From: MFD09286-c1 sp963701015
Lineage (GTDB): Bacteria > Bacteroidota > Bacteroidia > Bacteroidales > DTGW01
Assembly (NCBI GenBank): GCA_963701015.1
Contig: OY969556.1
Coordinates: 558,001-622,000 of the forward strand
Length of the DNA stretch: 64,000 bases
Direction: 5' to 3'
Shown one piece after another: positions 36,174 to 46,243 of the stretch. The stretch's first letter is position 1, and each line of letters begins with the position of its first letter. The translations under genes and the position numbers were made by a program. The notes under the pieces were generated by a model. That model worked only from the letters and a program-made list of their open reading frames with translations, had not been told where the DNA came from and made no database searches.

Positions 36174-38444
36174 ATGCCGGTAAAGAATTATAAATACACT
36201 ATTTGGGGCATTCTCATTGGTTTAGTTTTTATTATACTGGTTTGGATTATAGGTTCAATAAGTTCAAATCAAACTTTAAGTTTTAATTCATTTTTATATC
36301 TCCATAAAATTTATCCAATTCTTTGGATTGTTGATTTATTGCCAATTGTTTTAGGATTAATTGCTTATAAGGTTGAAATTGAAACATATGCTATTGAAAA
36401 TAAGTTAGATGTTAATTTAAATAAGGAAACCGAGAAATCAAAAAAAGTTTTGAATTTTGTGAATAATCTTATTCAGGATAATTTCAATACAGAATATGAA
36501 ATCACAGAAGAAAGTGATAAATTGGGTCAAACTTTAATTAACCTACGCGATAATTTAAAGAAAAGCAAAGCTGAATCGGCAATCAGGAGAAAAGAAGATG
36601 ACCAGCGCAACTGGGTTTCAGAAGGACTTGCAAGGTTCAGTGAAATTTTACGACAAAATAATAATGATTTAAATACACTTTCATATAATATTATTATTGA
36701 GTTAATCAAGTACCTGCAAGCAAATCAGGGTGGGTTTTTCCTCATTCAGGAATCAAAAACAGGAGAAAAATATTTTCAGCAATCTGCAGCTTATGCATAC
36801 GACCGTAAAAAGTTCGCCAACAAAAAAGTTGAATGGTCAGAAGGGCTTATTGGAACCTGTGCTCTTGAAAAAAAGACTATTTATCTTACTGAAGTTCCAG
36901 ATGGTTATTTAAACATTACTTCAGGGCTTGGTAAGGCAAATCCACGCTGCCTGCTTATTGTTCCAATGATTTTTAATAGCGAAATTCACGGTGTTATTGA
37001 GTTGGCATCATTTAAGAAATTTGAAAAATTTGAAATTGATTTTGTTGAAAAAATATCTGAAAGCACTGCTTCTACGCTTGCCGGTGTGAAAATTAATTTG
37101 CGTACTTCAGAGCTTTTGAAAGAATCACGCGAACAGGCTGAAATTCTGGCTACACAGGAAGAACAAATGCGCCAGAACATGGAAGAACTTCAAGCTACAC
37201 AGGAAGAAGCTGCACGACAATCGGAAAAGTTTATTAGTTTCACAAATTCAGTAAACCATACGCTTATCAGGGCAGAATATATGGTTGATGGCACATTAAT
37301 TTACGCCAATACAAAGTTTTTAAATAAACTTGGATACGCAAGTAATCTGGAAGTTGAAGGTAAACATATTTCAATGTTTATTAATAAAAAAGACCGGGAA
37401 TGGTTTGAACCACTTTGGGAAGAATTGGCCAGTGGAGGTAAGCATTTTGAAGGTGATATGAAACATGTTACCAAGCAAGGTCAGGATTTATGGACAATGG
37501 CAACTTATACCTGTGTTAGAAAGGAAGACGGATCAGTTGAAAAAATATTATTCCTTGCAATTGACACAACCGAACAAAAGAAACAAAGCCTTGATTATGA
37601 GGGGCAAATTGGAGCATTAAACCGATCATCAATTAAAGTTGAATTGCATCCCGAAGGTAGAATATCAAGTGCCAATGAATTGTTTTTAAACGCTTTAAAT
37701 TATTCTGAAAAAGAAGTTATAGGTAAAAAAGTATTTGATTTTATCCATCATGACGATTTAGAAAAATTTAAAGTAGTTTGGAAAAATATTCTAGGAGGCC
37801 AGCCTTATATGGATCAAATAAGGAAAGTTGACAAGAACAGGGAGGTTAAATGGTTCCGTGGAACTTATACAGCCGTAATGGATATGTATAATGATGTTTC
37901 AAAAGTGATTTTCATTGCTAATGACATTACCAAAGAAAAACAAATGGAAATTGAAGCTGCATATCAAAATGAACAGCTTAAATTACAGGAAGAAAAACTC
38001 AGATTGGCCGGAGAAGAACTTACAAAAAAACTGACCGAAGCTCGTGAAGAAATGAAAATTCAATTTAAAGAAATTGAACGAATTAAAATAAGAAATGAGC
38101 TGACGCTTGAAGGTGCATTGGATGCTATAGTTACTATAAATGAAGTTGGTTCTATTGAATTTTTTAATAAAGCTGCCGAAGATTTATGGGGAATTGATCG
38201 GAAAGATGCTATCGGCCAACATGTTAAAATTCTATTTTCTGATGATGCAATTGTAAATGATGAGTTTGTAACAAAATATGTTACGCCTGGAACTGATAAA
38301 ATTGTTGGAGTTAGAAAGGAAGTTACAATTAAAAGTAGTGATGGTGAAGATAAACCTGTGTTATTCCTATTATCAATGGCAAAAGTTGGTAATGACCATG
38401 CCTATACCGCCTTTATCCAAAATATTGAAGTGGAACTTTTCTAA
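36174..38444 (+). CDS. GAF/multi-PAS sensor protein without kinase domain
   Basis: About 756 residues from the ATG at 36174; a TTG nine codons earlier is in frame but puts polar residues ahead of the first helix. Two transmembrane helices lie at about 8-70 (YTIWGILIGLVFIILVWIIG and YPILWIVDLLPIVLG). A GAF domain spans about 155-305, a coiled coil about 310-355 (QEEQMRQNMEELQATQEEA), and three PAS domains cover about 360-475, 480-590 and 645-755. There is no histidine kinase, cyclase or methyl-accepting domain. It probably hands a signal to the hybrid kinase encoded 21 bp downstream. Confidence 0.85.
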   Translation: MPVKNYKYTIWGILIGLVFIILVWIIGSISSNQTLSFNSFLYLHKIYPILWIVDLLPIVLGLIAYKVEIETYAIENKLDVNLNKETEKSKKVLNFVNNLIQDNFNTEYEITEESDKLGQTLINLRDNLKKSKAESAIRRKEDDQRNWVSEGLARFSEILRQNNNDLNTLSYNIIIELIKYLQANQGGFFLIQESKTGEKYFQQSAAYAYDRKKFANKKVEWSEGLIGTCALEKKTIYLTEVPDGYLNITSGLGKANPRCLLIVPMIFNSEIHGVIELASFKKFEKFEIDFVEKISESTASTLAGVKINLRTSELLKESREQAEILATQEEQMRQNMEELQATQEEAARQSEKFISFTNSVNHTLIRAEYMVDGTLIYANTKFLNKLGYASNLEVEGKHISMFINKKDREWFEPLWEELASGGKHFEGDMKHVTKQGQDLWTMATYTCVRKEDGSVEKILFLAIDTTEQKKQSLDYEGQIGALNRSSIKVELHPEGRISSANELFLNALNYSEKEVIGKKVFDFIHHDDLEKFKVVWKNILGGQPYMDQIRKVDKNREVKWFRGTYTAVMDMYNDVSKVIFIANDITKEKQMEIEAAYQNEQLKLQEEKLRLAGEELTKKLTEAREEMKIQFKEIERIKIRNELTLEGALDAIVTINEVGSIEFFNKAAEDLWGIDRKDAIGQHVKILFSDDAIVNDEFVTKYVTPGTDKIVGVRKEVTIKSSDGEDKPVLFLLSMAKVGNDHAYTAFIQNIEVELF

Positions 38445-38465
38445 TAAAAATTAAACACCAAACAA

Positions 38466-40097
38466 GTGGATGATGCTATTGACCAATCGCAATTTGCTGA
38501 TGAAATAAATTTTATTCATCCTGAAATTAAATTGTTTGATCATGTTCAGTTTAAATTGGACAAAGTTTATCGTTATTTTTATATGCAAACTTGCTTGCAA
38601 ACAGGAACTGCATTTTGGATATTTTCTCCTGAAGAAAAAGTTCTCTGGATTACTGAAGAATTGAAAGAATTAATAAATATGCTTGGAAATAATATTTTAG
38701 GCACAAATTTTATTAATGATATTTTTGAAGTTGAAGAAAGGAATAAGCTAGTTTATGCCGTACGTGGCATTTCAAATGAAAATCCTTCAGTTAAAATAGA
38801 TCTTAAAATTTCGAATTCAAAAATTTTACATCAGGAAAGATTTATTGAATGCAGGATTTCAAAACTACCAGAAGATAAAAGTCAATACGGAAGTATATTA
38901 GGAATTGTAAGTGATATAACCAAACGTAGAAATTTTGAAGAAGCAATAGCAAAATCAAAAGAAGATGCTGAGGAAGTAGATAGAATAAAAACAATATTTT
39001 TATCGAATATTTCACATGAAATTCGAACACCCATGAATGCGATAATTGGTTTTACCGAATTATTGAGCCTTGGTGGTTTAACTTCTGAAAAGCGCGAAGA
39101 GTTTTTAACAATAATAAAATCAAAGAGCAAATATTTATTATCATTGGTTGACGACATAGCTGAGTTATCAAAATTCGAAGCAGGTGATCAATCGCTAACA
39201 AAAACTGAAACCAATTTAGTAAAATTATTAACGGAACTTCACTTTGAATTCGACAAGGAAAAAGAGAAACGAAATAAATCAAATATTGAAATATTTTTAA
39301 AACTTCCCGCAACACAAAGTATAACGAATGTATTTACCGATTCGGGAAGAATTCATCAAGTTCTTACTTATTTGCTGGATAATGCTTTAAAGTTTACTGA
39401 TAAAGGTTACATTCAATTTGGTTATGAAATTAAAGATAACCGGAATTTGCTATTTTTTGTAAAGGATACAGGTATTGGCATTGCTAAGGAATCTCAAAAA
39501 TATTTGTTTAACCGCTTCAGGATAAAAGAAGAAACTTACGATAAAAAATACAGCAATACCGGTCTTAGTTTAACAATTTCCCGATCAATTGTTGGATTGT
39601 TAGGTGGAAAAATTCATGTTGAATCTGATCCTGGAAAAGGTTCGAATTTCTATTTTACAATTCCAATTCAGCGAGCCGAAAAACTTGAAAATAATGAAAA
39701 TAGTGACGTTCTTACCAGAAATACAAATTGGCGGAACAAAGTTATTTTAGTTGCTGAAGATGATGAGGTAAACTATCATTTTTTAGAAGCATTATTTGCA
39801 GATACACAGGTCCAGCTTTTGCATGTTTACGATGGCAAACAGGCTGTTGAAATTTGCAAAACAATTGGCAAAATTGATTTAATCCTTATGGATATTAAAA
39901 TGCCGGAAAAGAGTGGATATGAAGCAGTAAAGGAAATTAAAAAATTCAGAAGGGAAATTCCGATAATTGCTCAAACAGCTTATACATTAAAGGAAGATGT
40001 AAAAAAATGTCTTGCGGCAGGTTGCGATGATTATGTTTCAAAACCAATAGATATTGAACTTATATTTAAGAAAATAAACAAATATTTCAGCGATTAA
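38466..40097 (+). CDS. Hybrid sensor histidine kinase / receiver
   Basis: A 543-residue soluble kinase starting at GTG. A PAS domain occupies about 40-155. The H box has His near 184 in LSNISHEIRTPMNAIIGFTEL, the N box is LLDNALKFTDKG, and VKDTGIGIAKE and TGLSLTISRSIVGLLGG are the G boxes. The C-terminal receiver has Asp near 476 in LMDIKMPEKSGYE and Lys in DYVSKPIDIEL. No membrane segment is present, so it presumably senses through the upstream GAF/PAS partner. No DNA-binding regulator is adjacent. Confidence 0.92.
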   Translation: MDDAIDQSQFADEINFIHPEIKLFDHVQFKLDKVYRYFYMQTCLQTGTAFWIFSPEEKVLWITEELKELINMLGNNILGTNFINDIFEVEERNKLVYAVRGISNENPSVKIDLKISNSKILHQERFIECRISKLPEDKSQYGSILGIVSDITKRRNFEEAIAKSKEDAEEVDRIKTIFLSNISHEIRTPMNAIIGFTELLSLGGLTSEKREEFLTIIKSKSKYLLSLVDDIAELSKFEAGDQSLTKTETNLVKLLTELHFEFDKEKEKRNKSNIEIFLKLPATQSITNVFTDSGRIHQVLTYLLDNALKFTDKGYIQFGYEIKDNRNLLFFVKDTGIGIAKESQKYLFNRFRIKEETYDKKYSNTGLSLTISRSIVGLLGGKIHVESDPGKGSNFYFTIPIQRAEKLENNENSDVLTRNTNWRNKVILVAEDDEVNYHFLEALFADTQVQLLHVYDGKQAVEICKTIGKIDLILMDIKMPEKSGYEAVKEIKKFRREIPIIAQTAYTLKEDVKKCLAAGCDDYVSKPIDIELIFKKINKYFSD

Positions 40098-40108
40098 TTT
40101 TAATAAAA

Positions 40109-41098
40109 ATGGCTCATTTAGCAAAACAGGAAAGATACGATGGTATGAAATATCGTCGTTGTGGTAAAAGTGGAATTAAATTACCTGCAATATCATTAGG
40201 ATTGTGGCATAATTTTGGAGGAGTTGATGTTTTTGAAAATGGGTGTAAAATTGTCCTGGAAGCATTTGATAAAGGAATAACTCATATAGATTTAGCCAAT
40301 AATTATGGTCCACCAGCAGGTTCTGCCGAAGATACTTTTGGCAAAATTTTGGCAAACGATTTAAAGCCATATCGTGACGAGCTTATTATTACAACAAAAG
40401 CAGGTTATTATATGTGGCCTGGGCCATATGGCGAATGGGGTTCGAAAAAATATCTTGTTTCAAGTCTCGATCAAAGCCTGAAAAGGATGAACCTTGATTA
40501 TGTTGATATATTTTATTCCCATCGTCCCGATCCCGAAACTCCTTTGGAAGAAACCATGGCGGCACTTGATTTAATAGTTCGGCAAGGCAAAGCATTGTAT
40601 GTCGGAATATCAAACTATTCTACAGAACAAACCGAAAAAGCAATTAAAATATTAAATGAATTAAAAACGCCATGTCTTATTCATCAGGCTAAATATTCTA
40701 TGTTCGAACGTTGGGTTGAAGGAGGTTTATTAAATGTACTTGAAAAGAATGGTTCAGGATGCATTGCATTTTCGCCTTTGGCACAAGGTATGCTTACTAA
40801 CCGCTATTTATCTGGAATTCCTGAGGGTTCACGCGCTTCAAAAGAACATGGTTTTCTGAGACCTAATCAAATTACTGATGATAAGTTGAGTACCGTTAAA
40901 AAATTAAATGAAATTGCAACCAAAAGAGGACAAACTCTGGCCCAGATGGCAATTGCCTGGCTTTTGAAAGATGAACGTTTAACATCAGTTTTAATTGGTG
41001 TTAGCAAAGTTGAGCAATTGGATGATTGCCTGGTTTCACTTAATCATCTTGATTTTTCAAAAGATGAGCTTCAGGAAATAGAAAAAATACTGGCTTAA
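40109..41098 (+). CDS. Aldo/keto reductase, YghZ-like
   Basis: A 329-residue NADPH-dependent reductase of the AKR superfamily. The N-terminus MKYRRCGKSGIKLPAISLGLWHNFG and THIDLANNYGPPAGSAEDTFGKIL carry the catalytic Asp and Tyr; Lys is in LIITTKAGYYMWPGPYG and His in DIFYSHRPDPETPLEETM. The pattern is that of L-glyceraldehyde-3-phosphate reductase YghZ. Its 3' end overlaps sufS tail to tail by 4 bp. Confidence 0.93.
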   Translation: MAHLAKQERYDGMKYRRCGKSGIKLPAISLGLWHNFGGVDVFENGCKIVLEAFDKGITHIDLANNYGPPAGSAEDTFGKILANDLKPYRDELIITTKAGYYMWPGPYGEWGSKKYLVSSLDQSLKRMNLDYVDIFYSHRPDPETPLEETMAALDLIVRQGKALYVGISNYSTEQTEKAIKILNELKTPCLIHQAKYSMFERWVEGGLLNVLEKNGSGCIAFSPLAQGMLTNRYLSGIPEGSRASKEHGFLRPNQITDDKLSTVKKLNEIATKRGQTLAQMAIAWLLKDERLTSVLIGVSKVEQLDDCLVSLNHLDFSKDELQEIEKILA

Positions 41099-42330
41099 CC
41101 AAACATTTCTTTTACTTTCAACAGGCCCGAATAAAGTCTGTTAATTTCTTCAAAAGTATTGTAAAATGCGAAGGAAGCACGAACTGTACCTTCAATTTTA
41201 AAAATTTCCATAACAGGTTGAGAGCAATGTGTGCCTGTTCTTACGGCAACACCTAATTTGTCAAGTATCATGCCGGTATCGTAGGGATGAATATTGTTTA
41301 ACAGGAAAGAAATAATCGGTCCTTTATTTTTTGAAGTTCCATATATTTTCAAGCCTTCAATAGAATTTAACTTTTCTGTTGCATAATGTAACAGATCATG
41401 TTCATACGAAGCAATATTTTCAATTCCTAAATTTGAAACATATTTAATTGATTCTGAAAGACCAATTGCTCCAATATAATTAATTGTTCCGGCTTCAAAC
41501 TTGAAAGGCAAATCGTTATAAGTGGACTTTTCAAAAGTAACGCTACTAATCATATCGCCACCTCCCTGATAAGGCGGAATTTCATTAAGTAGTTTTTCTT
41601 TTCCATATAAAACTCCAATTCCGGTTGGTCCATATATTTTATGACCTGAAAAAACAAAAAAATCACAATCAAGCGCTTGTACATCAATAGTCTGATGTTG
41701 GATACTTTGTGCACCATCTATTAACACCGGAATATTTAATTGATTCGCTTTTGATATAATTTCTTTAATTGGAACAACCGTTCCCAATGAATTTGAAACT
41801 TGGGTAATAGCAACTAATTTAATTTTATTCGTTAGCAACTTTTCAAAAGCAGGCATAATTAAATCGCCATTTTCGTCAATGGGTATAACCTTTAACTTTG
41901 CTTTTTTTCGTTGGCACATCATTTGCCATGGAACTATATTGGCGTGATGTTCGATTGACGATATAAGAATTTCATCACCTTCATTGATATATCGTTCACC
42001 AAATGAAAATGCAATTGCATTAATACTTCCAGTAGAACCGCTAGTAAAAATTACTTCATGTGAATATTTTGCATTGATAAACTTTTGAACTGTTCTGCGT
42101 GCTTCTTCATAGGCTTCAGTAGATTGCTCACTTAAATAATGAACACCGCGATGGATATTACTATTGGTTTCGGTATAACATTTAGTAATGGAATCAATCA
42201 CACATTGAGGTTTTTGTGTGGTAGCTCCATTATCAAGATATGCCAAAGGTTGGTTATGCACTTGCATGGACAAGATTGGAAAATCCTTTCTTATTTTTTC
42301 CAGCCCCAACAATATTTTTCCTTTTTCCAT
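41095..42330 (-). CDS. sufS: Cysteine desulfurase, SufS type
   Basis: A 411-residue PLP enzyme supplying sulfur for Fe-S cluster assembly. Marks are YLDNGATTQKP, HHANIVPWQ, DGAQSIQHQTIDVQ, the PLP Lys in FFVFSGHKIYGPTGIG, and the persulfide Cys near 368 in RTGTHCSQPVMEIF, in the short-loop context of SufS. It is here without other suf genes. The first codons lie within a heptamer repeat (42318-42373). Confidence 0.93.
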   Translation of the reverse strand: MEKGKILLGLEKIRKDFPILSMQVHNQPLAYLDNGATTQKPQCVIDSITKCYTETNSNIHRGVHYLSEQSTEAYEEARRTVQKFINAKYSHEVIFTSGSTGSINAIAFSFGERYINEGDEILISSIEHHANIVPWQMMCQRKKAKLKVIPIDENGDLIMPAFEKLLTNKIKLVAITQVSNSLGTVVPIKEIISKANQLNIPVLIDGAQSIQHQTIDVQALDCDFFVFSGHKIYGPTGIGVLYGKEKLLNEIPPYQGGGDMISSVTFEKSTYNDLPFKFEAGTINYIGAIGLSESIKYVSNLGIENIASYEHDLLHYATEKLNSIEGLKIYGTSKNKGPIISFLLNNIHPYDTGMILDKLGVAVRTGTHCSQPVMEIFKIEGTVRASFAFYNTFEEINRLYSGLLKVKEMFG

Positions 42331-42373
42331 TTTCTGCTTTTCTTATTCCGTGTTCCGTTTTCCATTTTCCGTT
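42318..42373. repeat. Tandem heptamer array across the sufS start and glmM stop
   Basis: Eight in-phase 7-bp units on the plus strand: TTCCTTT, TTCCATT, TTCTGCT, TTTCTTA, TTCCGTG, TTCCGTT, TTCCATT, TTCCGTT. The sufS start codon lies in the second unit and the last unit reaches the glmM stop codon, so the whole junction of the two genes is made of the repeat. Confidence 0.8.
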
Positions 42374-43757
42374 AAAAAAGGCTTTTAATTTCATCAATAA
42401 TTTTACCTGCTAATTGCTTGGCCGATTCTTCCGACTTGCTTTCGGAATAAACCCTTATAATTGGTTCGGTATTCGACTTACGCAAATGTACCCATTCTTT
42501 GTCAAAATCAATACGCACACCGTCCACATCATTTATTTTCTGATTGCTGTGGCGTTGTTTCATTTTTTCCAAAATGGCGTCAACATCAATTCCTTTGGTT
42601 AATTCAATTTTATTTTTCGAAATATAATATAACGGATATGTAGCTTTTAATTGTGAACATTTTAATTTTGAATGTGCTAAATGGCTTAAAAACAAAGCAA
42701 TTCCCACAAGCGCATCACGACCATAATGCAAATCGGGCAATATTACGCCTCCATTGCCTTCGCCACCAATAACTGCTTTGGTACTTTTCATAGCCGTAAC
42801 TACATTTACTTCACCAACGGCAGAAGCGGTATAAATCCCGCCAAATTTTTCAGTAACATCGGCTAATGCACGGGTAGATGATAAATTTGAAACTGTATTA
42901 CCGGGCTTTTTCGAAAGCAAATAATCAGCCACTGCAACCAAAGTATATTCTTCACCAAACATGGTTCCGTCTTCATTAATAATAGCAAGCCTGTCAACAT
43001 CAGGATCAACAACAAATCCCAAATCAGCTTTTTTATCTTTTACCAATTTCGATATTTCTGTCAAATGCTCAGGCAATGGCTCAGGGTTATGCGGGAATTG
43101 ACCATTTGGAGTACAATACAGTTCAAAAACTTCGTTTACGCCAAGTGATTTGAATAAAGCCGGAAGGATTTTACCACCAACAGAATTTACACAATCAATT
43201 GCAATTTTAAAATTGGCAGCTTTAATAGCATTTACATCCACATAAGGCAAAGCCAATATTTTATCAATATGGATTTTATCATAATCGTCATTATAACTAA
43301 TGCTCCCTAATTCATCTACAGATGAAAATGAATAATCGTCATTTTCCGCCAGATGTAGAACTTTTTTACCCAATGCATCGTCAAAAAATTCGCCTTTGTT
43401 ATTCAATAATTTTAATGCGTTCCATTGTTTGGGATTATGACTTGCAGTTAAAATTATTCCTCCATCGGCCTTTGATTCGGTAACAGCAATTTCAACCGTT
43501 GGAGTAGTAGCTAAACCAATATTCAACACATCAATTCCAATGCCCATAAGCGTTCCGCATACAAGCTGATCAACCATTGGCCCTGATATTCGAGCATCAC
43601 GACCAACAACTACTTTATATTTTTGCTTCTTTTCCTGATTTTTAATAATACTACCATAAGCAGCTGTGAATTTAACCACATCAAGCGGTGTAAGGTTTTC
43701 GCCTGTTTGGCCACCAATGGTTCCCCTAATTCCTGAAATTGATTTTATAAGTGTCAT
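42372..43757 (-). CDS. glmM: Phosphoglucosamine mutase / phosphohexomutase
   Basis: A 461-residue alpha-D-phosphohexomutase. The phosphoserine (about residue 105) is in ILTASHNPKQWNALKLL, the metal loop reads VDPDVDRLAIINEDG, the sugar-binding loop GGEGNGGVI, and the phosphate-binding C-terminus LRKSNTEPIIRVYSES. The Bacteroidota homologue is usually annotated GlmM and converts glucosamine-6-P to glucosamine-1-P for cell-wall synthesis; a phosphomannomutase role cannot be ruled out. The gene is 41 bp upstream of sufS on the same strand. Confidence 0.88.
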   Translation of the reverse strand: MTLIKSISGIRGTIGGQTGENLTPLDVVKFTAAYGSIIKNQEKKQKYKVVVGRDARISGPMVDQLVCGTLMGIGIDVLNIGLATTPTVEIAVTESKADGGIILTASHNPKQWNALKLLNNKGEFFDDALGKKVLHLAENDDYSFSSVDELGSISYNDDYDKIHIDKILALPYVDVNAIKAANFKIAIDCVNSVGGKILPALFKSLGVNEVFELYCTPNGQFPHNPEPLPEHLTEISKLVKDKKADLGFVVDPDVDRLAIINEDGTMFGEEYTLVAVADYLLSKKPGNTVSNLSSTRALADVTEKFGGIYTASAVGEVNVVTAMKSTKAVIGGEGNGGVILPDLHYGRDALVGIALFLSHLAHSKLKCSQLKATYPLYYISKNKIELTKGIDVDAILEKMKQRHSNQKINDVDGVRIDFDKEWVHLRKSNTEPIIRVYSESKSEESAKQLAGKIIDEIKSLF

Positions 43758-43896
43758 AATTGGATATTGAGATTGAAAATTTTATTGTTACAATAGTGAC
43801 GCAAATTTAGACAAATTCCGCTTTCGTATTTGAACAACTTAAAAAAATCGGTAAGGCTGTTATTTCTTATTACCTTTGCATTAAAATTAATTATAC

Positions 43897-45022
43897 ATGG
43901 AATCGGGAAAAAGAACATATAAAAGTCGTTCGGATAAAGGTGGAAATTTTAAAGGTAAAAGTAATTCAGGAAAATTTCAACACAAAAATGGGCGCGATGA
44001 TGACAAACCAAAATCAGGCCGGACTTTCGGAAAATTTCGAAAAGATGGTATTAAATCTGAAGATAAACCTGAAAGAAGCTATGCTTCAAAACGATTTCGT
44101 GATGATACTGTAAAACATACCGATAAACCTGTTAGAAAAATCTCTATTTCAAAAACAAGGAATGAAGATGAAACTTCTGAAGCAGGTTCAAAAAAGATAA
44201 TTAAAGTTTTTTCAAAGGATAAGCCTTATTCAAAGGATAGAAGCAGCTTTAGGTCCGAAAGGCCTTCTTTTAGAAAAGAAATATCCGCTTCAAAGGCAGA
44301 TGATGGCCGTGTTCGTCTCAATAAAATTATTGCTTCCAGCGGAATTTGTTCACGTCGCGAGGCTGATGATATGATTAAAGCCGGGTTGGTTTCGGTGAAC
44401 GGGGTTGTAATAACTGAACTCGGGACAAAAGTTTTGCCTACGGAAGATATTCGCTATAATGGCGAACGCATGAAAAAGGAACGTTTGGTTTATATTCTTT
44501 TGAATAAACCAAAAGATTATGTCACAACCATGAAGGATCCAAATGCAAAGCGAACTGTAATGGAACTTATCAGAGGTGCATGTAAAGAAAGGGTTTACCC
44601 GGTGGGCCAATTCGGACCGGAATACTACCGGTGTGCTTTTGCTCACGAATGATGGAGATATAACCAAAAAAATAACCCATCCAAGTTCAAACCGCAAGAA
44701 AATTTATCATGTTCACTTGGATACAAATTTTAAACAAGCCGATTTTGAAAAAATAACCGAAGGTTTTGAACTGGAAGATGGTTTTATTAAAGCCGATGAA
44801 ATTAGCTTTGTCGACCCGGTTGATAAAAAGCAAATTGGCATTGAAATTCATTCGGGTAAAAATCACATTGTCCGCAGAATATTTGAACATTTAGATTACA
44901 AAGTTGTGAAACTCGATAGGGTTTATTTTGCAGGATTAACCAAAAAAGGATTGCAACGTGGCGAATGGCGTTTTCTTACAAACCAGGAAATTGGCATGTT
45001 AAAGATGGGCAGTTATAAATAA
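43897..45022 (+). pseudogene. rluB: RluB-type 23S rRNA pseudouridine synthase with a frameshift at the catalytic motif
   Basis: The N-terminal 125 residues are a charged, low-complexity Lys/Arg/Ser/Asp tail common in Bacteroidota RluB proteins. The S4 domain (VRLNKIIASSGICSRREADDMIKAGLV) and the start of the synthase (LVYILLNKPKDYVTTM) follow. The expected catalytic sequence is YPVGxLDRNTTGVLLLTNDGD. Here the first frame runs YPVGQFGPEYY and stops, while DRNTTGVLLLTNDGD and the rest of the enzyme (to 45022) lie in another frame. Removing the C at about 44613 restores PVGQLDRNTTG. As written the enzyme loses its catalytic Asp. Real mutation or assembly error is undecided. Confidence 0.85.
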
Positions 45023-45207
45023 TGTGCTAATGTGCTAATTTGCTAATTTCTAAATGTGCCGATATGCCAATGTGTTAATGTGCTAATTTTATTTAAGACA
45101 ATATGCCAAAAAATTAATTACTTAGGATAGTTTTAGTAATTTTTAATTAGCAAATTAGCAAATTATTGAATTAGCACATTAGCACATTTACACATTTACA
45201 CATTTGC
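45021..45207. repeat. Inverted arrays of an octamer repeat
   Basis: The left part consists of TAATGTGC-like units and the right part of ACATTAGC-like units. A perfect 20-bp inverted repeat, AATGTGCTAATGTGCTAATT (45021-45040), faces its complement at 45169-45188. Additional units extend to about 45207 (ACATTTAC, ACATTTGC). The array fills the whole 198-bp gap between the rluB stop and the GSCFA start and could fold into a long hairpin. Confidence 0.82.
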
Positions 45208-45220
45208 ACATTATTAAATT

Positions 45221-46198
45221 ATGAACTTCAGGACTATTGTTGAACCTAAAAAAAGCGAAATTCAAATCTCTCATCGTTCTCAGCTATTGATGATGGGTTC
45301 ATGCTTTACTGAAAACATTGGCCAAAAGCTGCAAGCGTTAAAATTTAATATAAATGTAAACCCTTTCGGTGTTTTATTCAATCCGCTATCAGTGGCAAAA
45401 AGCCTGGAAAGATTGCTTTCGGGTGAACTTTTCACAGAAAATGAATTGTTTTACCATAACGACAGCTGGCATTCATTTATGCACCACAGCAAATATTCTT
45501 CATCCGATAAGGATTTGTGCCTAAAACAAATAAATGAACAATTTACTTTTTCTTCAAATTTTATAAGGAAACTAGATGTTTTGATACTTACTTTCGGAAC
45601 GGCCTGGACTTATTATAATAGTAATAATGGCGAACCGGTATCGAATTGCCATAAATTACCGTCTTCAAATTTCGAAAAAAAATTGCTTACTGTAATTGAT
45701 ATTGTTGAGGTTTACAAGCAAATATTTTCAAAATTATTGGAACAAAATCCAGGTTTAAAAATTGTTTTAACAGTAAGTCCTGTAAGGCATTTAGGCGATG
45801 GCGCACATGAAAACCAAATTAGCAAGTCAATATTGCATTTGGCCGTTCAAGAACTTTGTAATTTGGGTTTTGCGGAATATTTCCCGGCTTATGAAATAGT
45901 AATGGATGATTTGCGCGATTATCGCTTTTATAATGCCGATATGGCTCACCCTTCAAACGAAGCCATTGAATATATTTTCGAAAAGTTCAGCAATACTTAT
46001 TTTTCAAATGAAACGGTGAAACTGAATGCTGAAATTGAAAATATTGTTACTGCTACTAAGCATAAACCTATTAATCCACAAACAGAATCGTACCAAAAAT
46101 TCAGGAAAAATACATTGGATAAAATTTCATCCATTCAAAACCAATATCCAGTGCTCGATTTCTCGGATGAAATTAAATTATTCAATAAATTCGACTAA
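45221..46198 (+). CDS. GSCFA domain protein
   Basis: A 325-residue cytoplasmic protein of a family frequent in Bacteroidota and alphaproteobacteria. The name-giving motif is present as LLMMGSCFTENIGQKL (residues about 21-36), with later blocks DVLILTFGTAWTYYN, KIVLTVSPVRHLGDGAHENQISKS and FYNADMAHPSNEAIEYIFEKF. GSCFA and the HPS block resemble the SGNH/GDSL hydrolase blocks, so an esterase-like activity is possible but unproven. It has no operon partner. Confidence 0.88.
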   Translation: MNFRTIVEPKKSEIQISHRSQLLMMGSCFTENIGQKLQALKFNINVNPFGVLFNPLSVAKSLERLLSGELFTENELFYHNDSWHSFMHHSKYSSSDKDLCLKQINEQFTFSSNFIRKLDVLILTFGTAWTYYNSNNGEPVSNCHKLPSSNFEKKLLTVIDIVEVYKQIFSKLLEQNPGLKIVLTVSPVRHLGDGAHENQISKSILHLAVQELCNLGFAEYFPAYEIVMDDLRDYRFYNADMAHPSNEAIEYIFEKFSNTYFSNETVKLNAEIENIVTATKHKPINPQTESYQKFRKNTLDKISSIQNQYPVLDFSDEIKLFNKFD

Positions 46199-46212
46199 CC
46201 CTGACAGGGTTA
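46196..46212. repeat. Short palindrome after the GSCFA gene
   Basis: TAACCCTGACAGGGTTA is a 17-bp palindrome with a single central base out of symmetry, beginning at the GSCFA stop codon. It lacks a T run, so it may be a weak terminator or a REP-like mobile palindrome. Confidence 0.6.
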
Positions 46213-46243
46213 TACTAAATCAAGACATTTAATTAATTGTGAG

